From Aradus depressus (Eukaryota > Arthropoda > Insecta > Hemiptera > Aradidae), in NCBI GenBank assembly GCA_963662175.1, contig OY759217.1:14262562-14326561 (forward strand): a stretch of DNA of 64,000 nucleotides, written 5' to 3'. Positions 1 through 10,749 of this stretch are shown here, one piece after another (the stretch's first letter is position 1; the number at the start of each line of letters is the position of its first letter). The position numbers were made by a program, and so were the translations under genes. The notes below the pieces were generated by a model that saw nothing but the letters and a program-made list of their open reading frames with translations, did not search any database and was not told the DNA's origin.

Positions 1-560
1 CTAATAACTGCCAATGTAACGATGTAATGAAAGTTCTGACAGGAAATTTCATATGTAAATCCCTTTAAGGATGACAACTATCGATTTTCAAACAAATCGA
101 CCAAAGGGGGGAAACATTAGAGGGGTGGTTTAACACAAAAACTCGGGTTTTCAACGCAACAGCTTCATCATCAGAAGCACATCCCACTTGCGTTGAAAAC
201 TGGTTCTGGTTGCAAATAAAACAGTGGGAAGTCAACGTCTTTTGTTTTTATGTGACATCTATTCATGTTCAGCCAAATCGACCAAAGGGGAGGGAGGGAA
301 TAGAGGGGAGGCTAAACACAAAAACTCTAACAACTCATAGAAACTAAAGACGTTATCCTTCTGTAAGAGGAGGGGGCGATTAGACGAGAGGGACTCAATT
401 CAGAAATTCTCATAACTGCCGTTGCAACGAATGTATCGACACGAATTTTAGTATGAGGATTCTGAAGTCCCAGTGTAAGTCAACTATTAATATTTATCCG
501 AAACGATAGGAGGTTGATTTCAGAGGGAGAGCGGAAACTTAACTGAATGAGTGGTAAAGA
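1..560 (+). repeat. Family A dispersed repeat, left-truncated by window edge
   Basis: Contains repeated modules of the commonest repeat in the window: 'gtaatgaa', 'aaatcgaccaaaggg', a 'cttaacacaaaaactc' phrase and 'aacgaatgtatcgacacg'. It ends in a 'gagggagagcggaaactt' phrase like other copies. The modules recur several times within one copy, so the family is itself built of degenerate tandem modules. Positions 155-200 hold a small inverted pair ('gttttcaacgcaa' / 'ttgcgttgaaaac'). Family assignment is by eye and no coding is visible. Confidence 0.75.
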
Positions 561-949
561 AGTAAAAATATCAGATGAGAAAACACCACAACTATCCTTA
601 TCTCCTTCAAAATAAAAACAAAAACAAATTTTAATATCCTTTTATATTTTTGTTTTGTTTTTATTTTAATTTTTTTTTATTTAAAAAATAAAATAAAATA
701 TTGGAAGGTGTAAAAAAAGAAAACTTAGAGACGTTGAAAATTACTCTCTTTTACTTCGTTGAATGTATTCTCAGAATGAAACCTTTTCCTTGAGGGAAAA
801 AAAATCTTTTAGAGATACATAATTCTTGTTTTAGGAAGCCCTAACTACCTCTATTAATTTAAATAAACGTTTTTGTATTTATCAAATATAGTTGTTATAT
901 GTTGTAAATAAATAGCTAATGGTACTATTTGCTATCGTTTTTGATTTTC
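561..949. other. AT-rich spacer, nothing recognised
   Basis: A low-complexity stretch with long A and T runs (about 600-720). No open frame, tRNA-like motif or recognisable repeat terminus was seen. Confidence 0.6.
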
Positions 950-1012
950 CCAGTTATACGAAGTGTAGGGGAAGTTATGTAATCGGCGAAAAATTCGATG
1001 CGACGTTTTCAG
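950..1012 (+). repeat. Family A 5' end, interrupted by SINE
   Basis: 'ccagttatacgaagtgtagg' followed by 'gaagttatgtaatcgg' is the 5' start of family A seen in many other copies. It is cut after about 60 bp by the SINE-1 copy that follows. Confidence 0.7.
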
Positions 1013-1239
1013 CGCGCTATTTCGTCTCGGGTGGACATGAGCCCGACTCCCCTGCTGTGGGAGTCCTAAATTTTGCCTAACCTAAATTTTTATTCACCTA
1101 GGACCATCGCTTAACGTCCCATCCGAAGTACGGCGTGCTTAATTTTATTTTCCCTACCAGATAAAATAAACTAGGTTTCGAACCCACGACCTTGAGCTTA
1201 GGAGGCAAGCACGCATACCACTGAGCTACCGGCGCCCTC
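1013..1239 (-). repeat. SINE-1, tRNA-derived retroposon (3' truncated)
   Basis: Read on the minus strand it begins 'gagggcgccggtagctcagt', a tRNA-like 5' half. Box A is TAGCTCAGTGG (complement of 1218-1228) and box B is GGTTCGAAACC (complement of 1174-1184), the two internal RNA polymerase III promoter blocks of tRNA genes and tRNA-derived SINEs. A family-specific body follows, with 'cccatccgaag' and 'gagcccgact'. The 3' tail seen in full copies is missing. No tRNA cloverleaf is retained beyond the head, so this is a SINE and not a tRNA gene. Confidence 0.85.
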
Positions 1240-1533
1240 TATTGCTGAATATATTCATTACATCGATAGTTATTCCTTTTTCTTTTTTTTAGTTGGGTTT
1301 TTAGTATGAATGGGGAAGTAATAGTAGACGGCAGAGACGGATTAAAATTTAGCCGTCCTGGTCTATATTGGTTTCGCCGGCCTTGATTAACAGTGGATCA
1401 AGTAAAGTTTAATCAACGAATGTTGATAGTATTTCAATAGGAGAGAATATTGAAAAAATTAATTATAATATATGAAATAATATATTTTAAAACATTAGTA
1501 TCAGTTTAAACATTTCTGTATATGCTTTTAGTA

Positions 1534-1920
1534 GCAGATGTTGATGAGCCCTTAAGCCTAGCCCTGGAAGAAAAGATGCGCGGAAAGTCCAGACACAGCG
1601 CGTGCAAGGACGTGTATACTGGGAAAAGTACAAGAACTTTGATCACGAAGTACGGGATTGCCGAAAGATGTACACATACTTCCCTGAAGTCCGGGTACTC
1701 GACTCTACATGGGTGAAGCCTGATTACTGGATGTCTCAGATCCGGTCACGGAGATTTTAACTCCAAACTCTTCTTCTTTAAGAGAAAGAACAACCTGAAC
1801 TGTTCATGCGGAGGCCAAGGTGGAGTTGACGGAACCAGCGACAGCTGGTGGCGGGGACCAGCTTCCCAGTGTTCAGCCGGTTTGTCCGGCTCCTGTCGGG
1901 AGCAGAAGAAAGCAGTTTGA
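1534..1920 (+). pseudogene. LINE ORF2 C-terminal fragment, frameshifted
   Basis: Two overlapping frames together give the C-terminal region typical of non-LTR retrotransposon ORF2 proteins. The first (about 1563-1750) contains WEKYKN, RKMYTYFPEV and WVKPDYWMSQI. The second (1717-1920) continues with SGHGDFNSKLFFFK and then NCSCGG, matching the 'GHG.F...L..F......C.CG' block after the RNase H-like region. The join needs a frameshift near 1735-1745, so the copy is dead. The sequence beyond the CxCG motif no longer resembles the family. Clade was not determined. Confidence 0.6.
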
Positions 1921-2040
1921 CGGGCTAGAGTCGAGACCTCATAGTCACAGATTGATCGGCCGATGTTCGTCCCCAACCTGTCATAGCCTCTTCAAATTGT
2001 ATATGTGTGGATACACAACCTCATAAGAACGGGACCTACT

Positions 2041-2340
2041 GATATTCAGCCAAATCAGTCAAACAGAAGGTGGAGGTGTATAATAACTGCCAATGTAATG
2101 AACGTATCGAGATGAAATTTCATATTTGAAGTCAAAACCACCCCATAATTTTCAGCTGAATTGGACGAAGGGAAGAAAGGGATCAGAGAAGGAGAGAGCT
2201 CGACACAAAAAACCTAATATTTGCCGATGTAATGAATATATCGACGCAAAATTTAGTATGTGGATTCAGAAGCCCTTATGTAAGAGAACTACAGATTTGT
2301 ATCCCAAACGACCGATGGTTTTGGAGGAAGAGTGAAACGC
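2041..2340 (+). repeat. Family A copy
   Basis: Starts in the 'gatattcagccaaatc' module, passes through two modules ('taataactgccaatgtaatg', 'gatgtaatgaatatatcgac') and ends in the 'ggttttggaggaagagtgaaa' terminal phrase. Confidence 0.75.
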
Positions 2341-2961
2341 CGTTTACCAACTAATATCGGAACTCGAAAATAAGTATTCAAAAACTACATTAGGGTAATT
2401 ACTTTTCAAAAAGCCCCCTCGCCCCCTCTTTATATAAATTCTTCTGAATCTGGCACTCCCTGTTCTTCCAAAATATTTCATTAAACTCTTAAGATTTCTG
2501 AGCCGAGTCCTCTCAGCATTCAGCTCAAATTTAAGATCATAAAGACCTCTTAAGTGTGTGTAAATATTTGGAATATTAAATAGATTTTGTATTCAGTTAT
2601 TTGATATCTGTAACCTAATCAGTGTTTTGTATATTTCCTTAATAAATTTTTGAACCGTTCCTTGAATTCTAGCTTACACGAATCTTCTTCTGACCGGATT
2701 CCATTGATTCAAAGAATTTTGTGGAATTTCAAATTTGAAAGAGTGGAATGAAATGTGTTTTTAAGACGCCTTAAAATATTCATTGCAGGGACAAAAATTT
2801 ACTTTCGGATATATCTTTTAGGAGTTTTCTGAAAATCTTTGTCAAAGAAGTAATATGCGTTATTTTATTTCTTGTAGTTTGTACGCATATCCAAGGGCGA
2901 ATTTCATCCCCAGAATTTTTACTGGCTGGTTAAAATGTATTTCCTAAAGTGAATTTAGAAA
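2341..2961. other. Unassigned AT-rich sequence
   Basis: No convincing coding frame, tRNA-like block or element end was seen. It may hold decayed repeats that cannot be recognised by eye. Confidence 0.5.
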
Positions 2962-3175
2962 TAAAAAGTAGTCGGTGAAACATTGACAATGTACTTCCTC
3001 AGAACGAATTAATCAAGTAACGTTTTTCTCCCCTCCAAATCGAGTTAGCGCTAATATTCAATAATTGACTTACATAGAAGCTCCTAGTTCCTCCTACCGA
3101 ATTTAGTGTCGATAAATTCAATACATCGATAGTTATTACGGTTTTTAAATTGAGCCACCCTGTAATTTCGATAAT
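2962..3175 (-). repeat. Family A copy, minus orientation
   Basis: 'gtcggtgaaacattgacaat' and 'gtacttcctcagaacgaatt' are the reverse complement of the family A 3' end. Then come 'aatttagtgtcgataaattc' and 'aatacatcgatagttatta', the reverse complement of the internal module. Confidence 0.7.
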
Positions 3176-3645
3176 GTCAACATCGAATTTCTGGCCGATT
3201 ACAAACCTCGTTCAGCTGGGAAAGTAAAATCGCAATTATTTTTTGAACGACCCAATAAATATAAAACTGAGAACTATATTTTTATTGACACGCGGAATAA
3301 GTTATAAAATTGTTGTATATTTATTTTCTTTCCCCTAAATTTTAAATAGTATATCGTACTTACTTTTAAGATTAGTATCCTGAAGGTCGTGAAAATCTTT
3401 ATGTCTATTCTTATTGAATTGTTCCTGGGTCATAAAGTCCTCTTATTGTTACTCCCGGATCTGAGAATAGAATCAGCACACTAACCGAGAATGCAATAGT
3501 GGATTCAAGAAAGATATATAGGGTCATTTATTTATTTATTTATTACTTTTCTATAAATAAAATTTTGTAGTTATGAAAAAATTCAAATTTTTTTTTTAAG
3601 TTCTAGGATCTGAAGATGAAAATGAGACAATTTTTGGAAAATGAT

Positions 3646-3898
3646 AGTTATTGTGACTCATGGCCGAGCTTTAACTATGAGGTCATATCGCCTACTACCA
3701 GACCGCTGTTTCATCGCTCTGGTGAACAGAGATCTTTAATGAGTACATGACATTGAACAGGCTCGGGACCATCGCTTAACGTCCCATCCGAAGGACGGCG
3801 TGCTTAAGTTTATTTTACCTCCCAGATAAAATAAACTAAGGGCCTCGGTCGGGTTTCGAACCCATGATCTTAAGCTCAGTAAGCAATACATAAACCAT
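3646..3898 (-). repeat. SINE-1 copy
   Basis: The plus strand reads the complement of the SINE: a tail-proximal 'agttattgtgactcatg', the body 'gaggtcatatcgcctactac', 'cttaacgtcccatccgaag', and box B as 'gggtttcgaaccc' near 3849. The box A end has decayed. The central part of the body is deleted relative to 62368-62711. Confidence 0.8.
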
Positions 3899-4640
3899 AT
3901 TTGAAAGTTCGTTGCCATGAGTTACGATTTATAATTGCTTTATATTTTCCTTATAGACATTTAGTTTAAAATCATAACTTTTGTCATGGAAATTTTATAA
4001 GGAACATTTTTGGTAGGAATCAAGTTTTTGATAGGATTAACCGTTTTCGGGTAAATAAAGGAAACGTCTAAAAATATGTGTTTCAAAACTACATTTCAAG
4101 ACAGTTTTCCGCATATTTCACGAAAACTGGAAGACCTGTGAAAAATCGGATTCTATTTAAAATATGTATTTCAGTTTCCTCTGCAACTTGCTACAATTTT
4201 GCTGACCTCTGCTTTAATGAAGTGAGCTGTTCTGAGGTCTCGCATTCAAGCTTCTGATATACCTTTAGATGTTTGTTTAAGTTAAATATATAATTATAAT
4301 CAATATTCAACTTTAAAACTCATTTCGAATGTCTGTTGTAGACAGTGAAACTGTACAAATAAATCGTATTGACTGATCACCAGAATTATTCAAATATTTT
4401 ATAACTCTCCTCAAATGATATATCTGAAGTTCGCATATAAATTTTAATTAATATATCTTTTATTTTCAAATATTTATTATTAATCATTAATTTGAAGTTA
4501 AATTAGTCAATAGGAGAGACGGGGGAAAACTGTATCAGTCATCGATTTTAACATTTTATATATCTCCCCTCCTATTCTGGTGTAGATATGTAGACGATGT
4601 GCGGGGAAGCATAGAGCCATTAACGAATCTTCGTGGGTAT
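3899..4640. other. Unassigned, with a decayed repeat fragment
   Basis: About 4030-4250 contains 'gttttcgggtaaataaagg' and 'ctgacctctgctttaatg', with wording similar to other moderately repeated segments (15.1-15.4 and 57.06-57.25 kb). The rest is AT-rich. No coding is supported. Confidence 0.35.
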
Positions 4641-5130
4641 ATAATTAAGGTAAAAAAAAATGTAGATAAATCGCCAGAAATGTACTTCCCCAGCGCGAAT
4701 AAACTACGTTGTGGCTCTAATCCTTTTGGCCGAATTGGCTGGAAATCTATAGGTGTCGTTCTTTTGAGGGGTGTTCACAAATAGACAAGATTTTTTCTTT
4801 TTTTTTTGGAGTCACAAGGTTTGTAAATATGAAATGATGATGAAAACTCGATTTCATATTTGTAGACATTTATTTATTCCCATTGTCGATGGAGTGATTT
4901 TTTTGCTTTTCATCCATTAGTGTTTTGAATTTGAACCAGGACTCCGGTTCAAAAATATACTTCCCCAGGCTTTATGAACGGTTTGAATTTACATATGAAA
5001 TTTCATGTCATTACATTCATTACAAAGGCAGTTATTCGAGTGTTTTTCAAAGACATATGTTTTTTACCGTCTTTGAAATCAGAGGGTCGGAAAACATGAA
5101 ATTCCGTTGAAAATTCCGCATCAAATTTTT
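4641..5130 (-). repeat. Family A fragments, minus orientation
   Basis: Pieces in the same orientation: 'gccagaaatgtacttcccca' with 'gcgcgaataaac' (3' end), 'gaatttacatatgaaatttc' with 'attacattcattacaaagg' (internal module), and 'gaaaacatgaaattccgttg' (5' region), separated by unrelated sequence at about 4780-4920. Confidence 0.6.
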
Positions 5131-5131
5131 A

Positions 5132-5290
5132 ACGAGTACCTGACATCGTACAGGCTCGAAACCATACTTAACGTCCCATCCAAAGGACGGCGGGCTTAAG
5201 TTAATTTTGCTTCCCACAACTAAGGGTTTCGAAGCAGCGTTCTTGAGAAATCAAAATGCTCAGTAAGCACGCATGCCCCTGTTGCCTAGG
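5132..5290 (-). repeat. SINE-1 5'-half fragment
   Basis: 'acgagtacctgacatcgtac', then 'cttaacgtcccatccaaagg' and a decayed box B 'gggtttcgaagc', all on the complement of the SINE. Confidence 0.65.
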
Positions 5291-5550
5291 CGTAATACTT
5301 GTGAAAAAATAGTGTAGTTTTTTTAAAATTCTGGTTATTGCATATTTATTTATTTATAATTTTAATTATAATACACTGAAAAAATAGAAAAAAACAACTT
5401 TTTTTTCCGCAGGTGATCGGGAGAATGTAAATAATAGACTTATTAAATAAATAAATTCCAACATAATATAATATCTTACATTTTATGTTACATTGACGTC
5501 AACTACTGCCTCAGATATTTTTGGAAAACTTGTTTTACTGGGTTAAAGAA

Positions 5551-5626
5551 CACGACAAAAGAGCGATCTGGTAGTAGGCGATATGACCTTGTACTTAAAG
5601 CCCGGGCATGAATTACAATAGCTAAC
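5551..5626 (+). repeat. SINE-1 3'-tail fragment
   Basis: 'gacaaaagagcgatctggta', then 'gtaggcgatatgacctt' and 'aaagcccgggcatga', ending 'atagctaac': the terminal part of SINE-1 in plus orientation. Confidence 0.65.
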
Positions 5627-5984
5627 GGAGATCTCAGCTGACTTTTATTGCAAGCAGTGTAGTTGGCATTTATTATTCTTCAATATTTTATATTGTCTGT
5701 CAAAAAGACGATTTTTAAAATTCCTTTTTTTATGTATACGTTACGGAGAGAAAATCAGAAAAAAAATGAAGTTATTGATTTGATTTGGTTTAATTTTAAA
5801 ACTCGTTACGTAAAACCAAACAAAAAAAACTTTACCAAAAGGTTATTTTTTTCACCTGTCTATTCACGGTAATATGAAGCTTTTAAAGTTCTATTTCATT
5901 TACCTGATAAAGTTTAAATTGCTTAATCAACGATGTTAACATTTTCTCATCTTTTTTTTTTAGATGTACATTTTAAAATAAAAA

Positions 5985-6150
5985 TTCGTCTGTGAATCAC
6001 TGACAATGTACTCCCCCAGCACGAATTAATAAATTAAATTTCCGCTCTCCCTCAAAATCAATCGACCATTTGGACTAAAACTAAATATTTGGTTTACATA
6101 GTGCCTTCTGAATCTTCATACTAATTTGGGTCGTCCTTTCAAAAACTTTA
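5985..6150 (-). repeat. Family A copy, minus orientation
   Basis: 'gtctgtgaatcactgacaat' and 'gtactcccccagcacgaatt' mark the reverse-complemented 3' end, followed by 'tctgaatcttcatactaatt'. Confidence 0.7.
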
Positions 6151-6360
6151 ATTTTTTGATCCTTCTCCTTAAGTAATCGGTCCAAAATTCAATGCAGAAT
6201 TTTAAAAGGAATGTCATGTGTTCTGAAGTACTGATTAAAAAAAAATGATGTGTGTCTGAGTGTGGGTTTTTGAACACGATAACTCCCGATAGGATGAATG
6301 TATCGACACGAAATTTTATATGTGTATCCAGAACCCTTTGATTTCCAAAAAAATAAATAA

Positions 6361-6508
6361 AAACGTATGTTTTTTAAAATATTGTCTTTTTTAAATTATA
6401 TATAAAATATGAGACTTTCGATATTATTACCATCTTCAGCCACTAGTTATAATACAGTATTTTATATATAATTTGTGAAATAGACAATAATCTTAAAAAC
6501 ATACGTTT
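6361..6508. mobile_element. AT-rich inverted-repeat element (MITE-like)
   Basis: The left arm begins 'aaacgtatgttttttaaaat' and the right arm ends 'cttaaaaacatacgttt', its near complement. The arms continue inward with 'attgtct' / 'agacaat' and 'aattatatataaaat' / 'attttatatataatt'. A related copy at 22570-22955 is split by a SINE, which confirms a mobile family. No transposase is present. Confidence 0.6.
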
Positions 6509-6809
6509 TTCTTTATTTTTTTCTCAAGTTTTCACAATATCTCTGCAAAAAAATGTTATCATTTTGATTTTCAGCCAAATCGGCCAAAGAAGAGGCTTGG
6601 TCATTAGGGGAGAGGCTTGACACAACTCTAATAACTGCCGTTGTAATAAATGTATTGACACGAAATTTCATATGTAAATTCAAAGACCTACAAGGGTGAT
6701 ACCTGTACATTTTCAGTGGAATCAGTCGAAGAAAAGGGCGGTTCAGAGGGAAGTTCCACTCAGAAACCCCAATAACTGCCTATGTAATGAATGTATCGAC
6801 ATGAAATTT

Positions 6810-6979
6810 GACGGGGTTAGAATCAAAATGGTTCAAGTGACATTTTTGAAAAATTTCGTTAAGTGCATAATCGAGTACAAAAATGATAGTTCTGTTCAAT
6901 AAATTATAACTAAGTTTAATGCACAGTTTGTTCAAAGTTTTAAAAATGTCACTTACACCACTTTGATTCTAAGCCCGTC
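6810..6979. mobile_element. 170-bp MITE inside family A, 4-bp duplication
   Basis: Terminal inverted repeats of about 38 bp: 'gacggggttagaatcaaaat' at the left, complement of 'ctttgattctaagcccgtc' at the right, with 'agtgacatttttgaaa' and its complement further in. The host module is cut so that 'attt' occurs on both sides (6806-6809 and 6980-6983), consistent with a 4-bp target duplication. Non-autonomous. Confidence 0.7.
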
Positions 6980-7289
6980 ATTTCATATTTGAAGTCAAAA
7001 CCCAATAAGGATAAAACCTGTCAAATTTCCGCAATATCGGCTCTAAGGGTTATCCCAGATATAATAGATTAAAATCCCGAAATTTTATATTTCAATTTAA
7101 AACGTCATAAGGATGGCACCTACTAATTATGGAGAGACCAGAGAAGAGGGACCATAACTGCCTATGTAATGATTGTATCGACACAAAATTTAATATAAAG
7201 ATTTAGAAGGCTTTAGGCTTTAGAGGGAGAGTGAAAACTTAATTGATTAATTTCTGCTGGGGAAGTACATAGCCGGTGATTCATTTATG

Positions 7290-7974
7290 ACATTTCTTTT
7301 ATCTTCTGGAGTAGATATAGTCTAACTGAAGATAATGTTCCAATGATCTCAGCAGGTTGTTTTAACTAAATATTATGAAAAGCTGGCTCCAAATCGTGTT
7401 TATATATGACGGGAGCATGTCTGTTGATAGCCCACCAACCTAGTGAACATAAGCTCATTTCTTATAGAACTACATTAAAATAGAACGTTTAAGGAGCACT
7501 CTTTCGATTTGCACTTGACCCAGTTGACTTCATTATACAGTAAAGCAATCCTGACCCTTTCTAGGCAATTAATAAAGCAGGAAAGCCCTTTACAATAAAG
7601 GAGACCTTTGAGGCTGCACTTTAATGTTGCAGGTTGCACTTGACTGAACCAATTGCATGTATAATGATGGAGGTGGAATGGGGGGGAGCCGATAGGGGCA
7701 GTGACCCGACAGAACCACTCCAAATAGCCACCTCCCTGGACCGGTTAGTATAACTGGACTCGAATCAGCTCAACTCACCTAACCTCATCTCCTTTCAACT
7801 CAGTTTTCTTACACTTCCTTAATAATTTAATTTTTCAATTTAATCTGATCCTTCAACTTAACTCAAACTTAAATATTTTCCTCTCATTACTCATTTTATT
7901 TATTTTTTATTACGTTAGTAAGTACATATGACGTCAACTACATATTGATATGAAAAATTCAGAAAATAATATAT
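7290..7974. other. Unassigned
   Basis: A minus frame of about 80 codons crosses 7475-7723 but has no recognisable motif, and it is judged likely chance. No repeat end was recognised. Confidence 0.4.
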
Positions 7975-8608
7975 AGTAGAGTCCCGCTAATACCGTACAC
8001 CGATTATCTGGACGGGATTAAAAGATTTAGTAAACTAAAAATTTAATTTAGCGAGCGGTAAGTACGAAAATAATTCAAAGAGAGGGTTTGACTACTGACC
8101 TTGAGGGCGCCTACAAGATCGTACGGCAAAACGACGTCGGTCTTCTTTAAAGCAAAAAAACATTACGGACTTTTTTCAGTGAGTCTAAAAATATTATTCT
8201 TGTTTTCATTACGTACTGTACATTGTTTTATTTTATAGTCCTGTTCAGAATTTAACGTTTACTTACTTCGTTTTTAAAATTCTTAATTTTTAGATTATAA
8301 CATTAATGTACCGTGGTTTTTTTTGTACAGTGGTACTGTACAATAAATAAATTTTGAGTTTTAATCACAAAGATGTTTTGTTTTGTTCACCCTATCTCAG
8401 TTCGTAGGTCGAAAACTTAGATCTACATACATATACATTATGTAGTAATGAAAATAAAATTGAGCTGAAGGAAAAGGTGTATTTATGAGAAAAAATCGCT
8501 AAAATATTTATCATGTGCACATTACTGCAAATTCCGTTTAATCCGGTCTTTCAGTGATCCGGAAGGGGTCTGGTCCCATCTAGTCCGGATTAGCGGGACT
8601 CTACTGTA
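7975..8608. mobile_element. Non-autonomous Tigger/pogo-like DNA transposon
   Basis: The left end 'tagtagagtcccgctaat' is mirrored at the right end by 'attagcgggactctactgta' (8589-8608). The 'agtagagtc..gctaatccg' style is characteristic of pogo/Tigger terminal repeats. Subterminal 'attatctggacggg' and 'cccatctagtccggatt' extend the inverted repeat imperfectly. TA lies at both outer edges, as expected for a TA target. The interior of about 600 bp has no transposase frame. Confidence 0.7.
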
Positions 8609-8692
8609 CAATTGTTTAAAAAAGTTAAAAATTCTTCAACAGTTTTTTTTTTTTTTTTAATAAATAGTTGACCCTATAATAGGAATATTTCA

Positions 8693-8820
8693 GAGGTTAT
8701 CTATGCGGATGATATTACTATCCTTGCACCGTGCAAAAGTGCTGAGGCGGCTTCACTGAAGAAATTCTCAATCTCATAAAAATCTGTCTGTCGCTGTGGA
8801 AGATCAGTTTGAAAAAATAG
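8693..8820 (+). pseudogene. LINE reverse transcriptase palm fragment (YADD)
   Basis: The frame at about 8690-8779 reads EVIYADDITILAPC, the reverse transcriptase catalytic motif C (YxDD with flanking hydrophobics) of non-LTR retrotransposons. It ends at a stop after 'KKFSIS'. A shifted frame continues with LSLWKISL, resembling the next palm motif. Only about 40 codons survive, flanked by a poly-T run and family A. The fragment is dead and its clade is unknown. Confidence 0.6.
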
Positions 8821-8969
8821 TAGAGCTGACACCACACATTTATACTACGACGATATGACTGACAGACAGACCCACATGAAAATATTTTGACTGAATTCAT
8901 AACTCTCCCAATGATGCGTATAAACATAGTAAAATATAAAACGAAAAAACTTGTGTTATTACTTTCACA

Positions 8970-9390
8970 GCTATACAAAGTATACGGGAAGTCATGTAAT
9001 CGGTAAAAAATTCGTTGTTTCTGGAATTTCATTTTTTTCCCACCTCCTGATTCTAAAAATTTAAGATAAAAAACATTTACCTTTCTGTCTGTGTCTCCAT
9101 GAATAGGATAGCTCTCGATAAAATAAATATATCGCACGAAATGTTACATGAGTATCCAGAAGCCTATAAGAAAAGAAGGGAATTAGTGGGAGAGGGGGGG
9201 GGGAGGGCTTTACAATAAAAGTCGAAGTAACATATTTTTCGACATGTCTTTTATGTTTAAATCCAAAACCCCAAGATACTTATCAATTTTCAGCCGGAAT
9301 TTTACCCCAAAACGCCTTAGTATCTAATAACATGAAATGGAGTATGAAGATTTTCTAGCCATATCGGTTAAATTGGCTCCAGAAAAAATA
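8970..9390 (+). repeat. Family A copy
   Basis: Begins 'agctatacaaagtatacggg' with 'gtcatgtaatcgg', then 'cacctcctgattct', 'ctgtctgtgtctcc', and internal modules with 'atatatcgcacgaaatg' and 'ccagaagcctataag'. Confidence 0.7.
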
Positions 9391-9524
9391 TAAAGAAAAA
9401 TAAGTTGATTACACCGACATGGGTTACAATAATTGATGTATTATCTAATTTTCCATAAAATCGTAGACTACCCATGGAGTATAGTATTCTATACCTTATC
9501 ACCTTTCCATTGACCACGTTTGCC

Positions 9525-9700
9525 GAATGAATCCATTGTCAGCTATAGCTGTGAGTTAAGAATGTCATTCGGTTTTTTTTTTTTTGTTTGAGTAGGTCAT
9601 CTATATAAGGAAGTGGGCCTGTCTTCTCTGTAATATACGGCCCCTGTCTGGCTACACTACATTTAGTCTTTAGTTTCTCTGCTTTTCAATTTGTACACAC
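9525..9700 (+). repeat. Putative LTR, left copy
   Basis: Aligns by eye with 10750-10930 in direct orientation: shared 'gccgaatg', 'aagaatgtcatt', a TATA-like 'tatataagg' / 'gtataagg', 'cctgtct', 'tctgtaa', 'atacggc' and 'tgtctg'. The phrase order suggests a promoter, start site and leader, as in a long terminal repeat. The two copies are about 1.2 kb apart. Neither the LTR edges nor a primer-binding site was resolved. Confidence 0.4.
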
Positions 9701-10749
9701 AAGACATCACCGAAGCTCCCGCTGCGACATTAGACACCTACGCTGATACAATGATCGTTTGTCAGCATGGGATACTCTAAGTCGCCATTGAACATCTCCA
9801 GGAAGGAGTTTCCCAAAATGGAGACTCAAGTTAAGATCTTTGCTCTCCGGAGATTCTCGTAAAAGAACAAAGTCAGCTGAGTACTTTTGGATAAACGACT
9901 CAGATGGAAACGAAAACACATTACACATTACCAGAAAACTACAGCAAACGTATTCACACTCTTTATTCTCCCATAAACAGAAACAGAACACGCAACCTAA
10001 ATACACTTGTACCATTCTAGAGGGTTCCGATATGCGTGCTTGTATTCTGAGCTCAGGATCGTGGGTTCGAAACCCGACCGAGGCCCTTAGTTTATTTTAT
10101 CTGGGAGGTAAAATAAACTTAAGTAAAAAATAAACTCTTTAAAGATCCTAGGTGAATAAAAGTTTACAGTAGAGTCGGGCTCATGGCCGCCAGAGGGACG
10201 AAAGATCGCTCTGGTTGTAGGCGTTATTACCTCGTAGGTAAAGCCCGGGCATGAGTCATAATAACTAACTGTACCATTCTAGGTTCAGAAACGCGGATAT
10301 ATTGTGGAAACTTGTTATAAATACGAGTTGTAAGTCCATTCTGGATCGGTACCATCAACACAAACATGAAACGACTAAAAACATGTTAAAACAAAATACT
10401 GCAAAGCACCTTCGTCGGAAACCACAAAATCCACGAATCACCAATTTTCTCAATTGAAACTTGAGAAAAATTACCAGGTGTATTGGCACTTGTACAGCAC
10501 TTTCTACTTTAAACCTTTCCTTTATAAATTTCTGCCTAGCATGTATTTTGCTGGACCAAATAAATATCGTTGTTGTAGTCTTTAGGCTACTCTACCGCAA
10601 ACAATCATTGGTTAGTGTGACTGGCTACTCATATGAGAAGCTGAGGTTGGACTCCTTATATCGTCCTCGGACAAACTATGAGAAGACATTTTGGAAACTG
10701 CTCGTGTGTGTAAATTAGGTTCCTTCTGATTTGACCTTTTCCTTAGTTC
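9701..10749 (+). mobile_element. Putative miniature LTR element interior
   Basis: The interior is about 1.05 kb, of which 10021-10269 is a SINE-1 insertion. A short ATG frame from 9768 reads MGYSKSPLN and ends after 31 codons. No gag, protease or polymerase motif is seen, so if this is an LTR element it is a non-autonomous or decayed one. 'gaaacgcgga.atattgtgg' at about 10288 is shared with 20379-20400 and 38560. Confidence 0.3.
10021..10269 (+). repeat. SINE-1 with 13-bp target-site duplication
   Basis: Flanked by the perfect direct repeat 'tgtaccattctag' at 10008-10020 and 10270-10282. Box B is 'gggttcgaaaccc' near 10062, the head is shortened (the box A region is partly lost), and the copy ends 'catgagtcataataactaac'. 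The duplication length fits LINE-driven target-primed insertion. Confidence 0.9.

Larger units (their letters stand above)
6240..7260 (+). repeat. Family A composite copy holding two inserted elements
   Basis: Runs from 'gaacacgataactcccgata' through several modules (6630, 6780, 7150) to the terminal 'gagggagagtgaaaactt'. It is interrupted by an inverted-repeat element at 6361-6508 and by a second one at 6810-6979, which splits a module between 'atgaaattt' and 'atttcatattt'. Confidence 0.75.

Noticed and set aside
1174..1228. tRNA gene on the minus strand
   Set aside because: Boxes A and B are present, but the acceptor and anticodon arms are not formed and the same text recurs with a long SINE body. 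It is a SINE head.
8718..9137. 139-codon minus frame
   Set aside because: It is antisense to the YADD reverse transcriptase shard and family A, with no motif.
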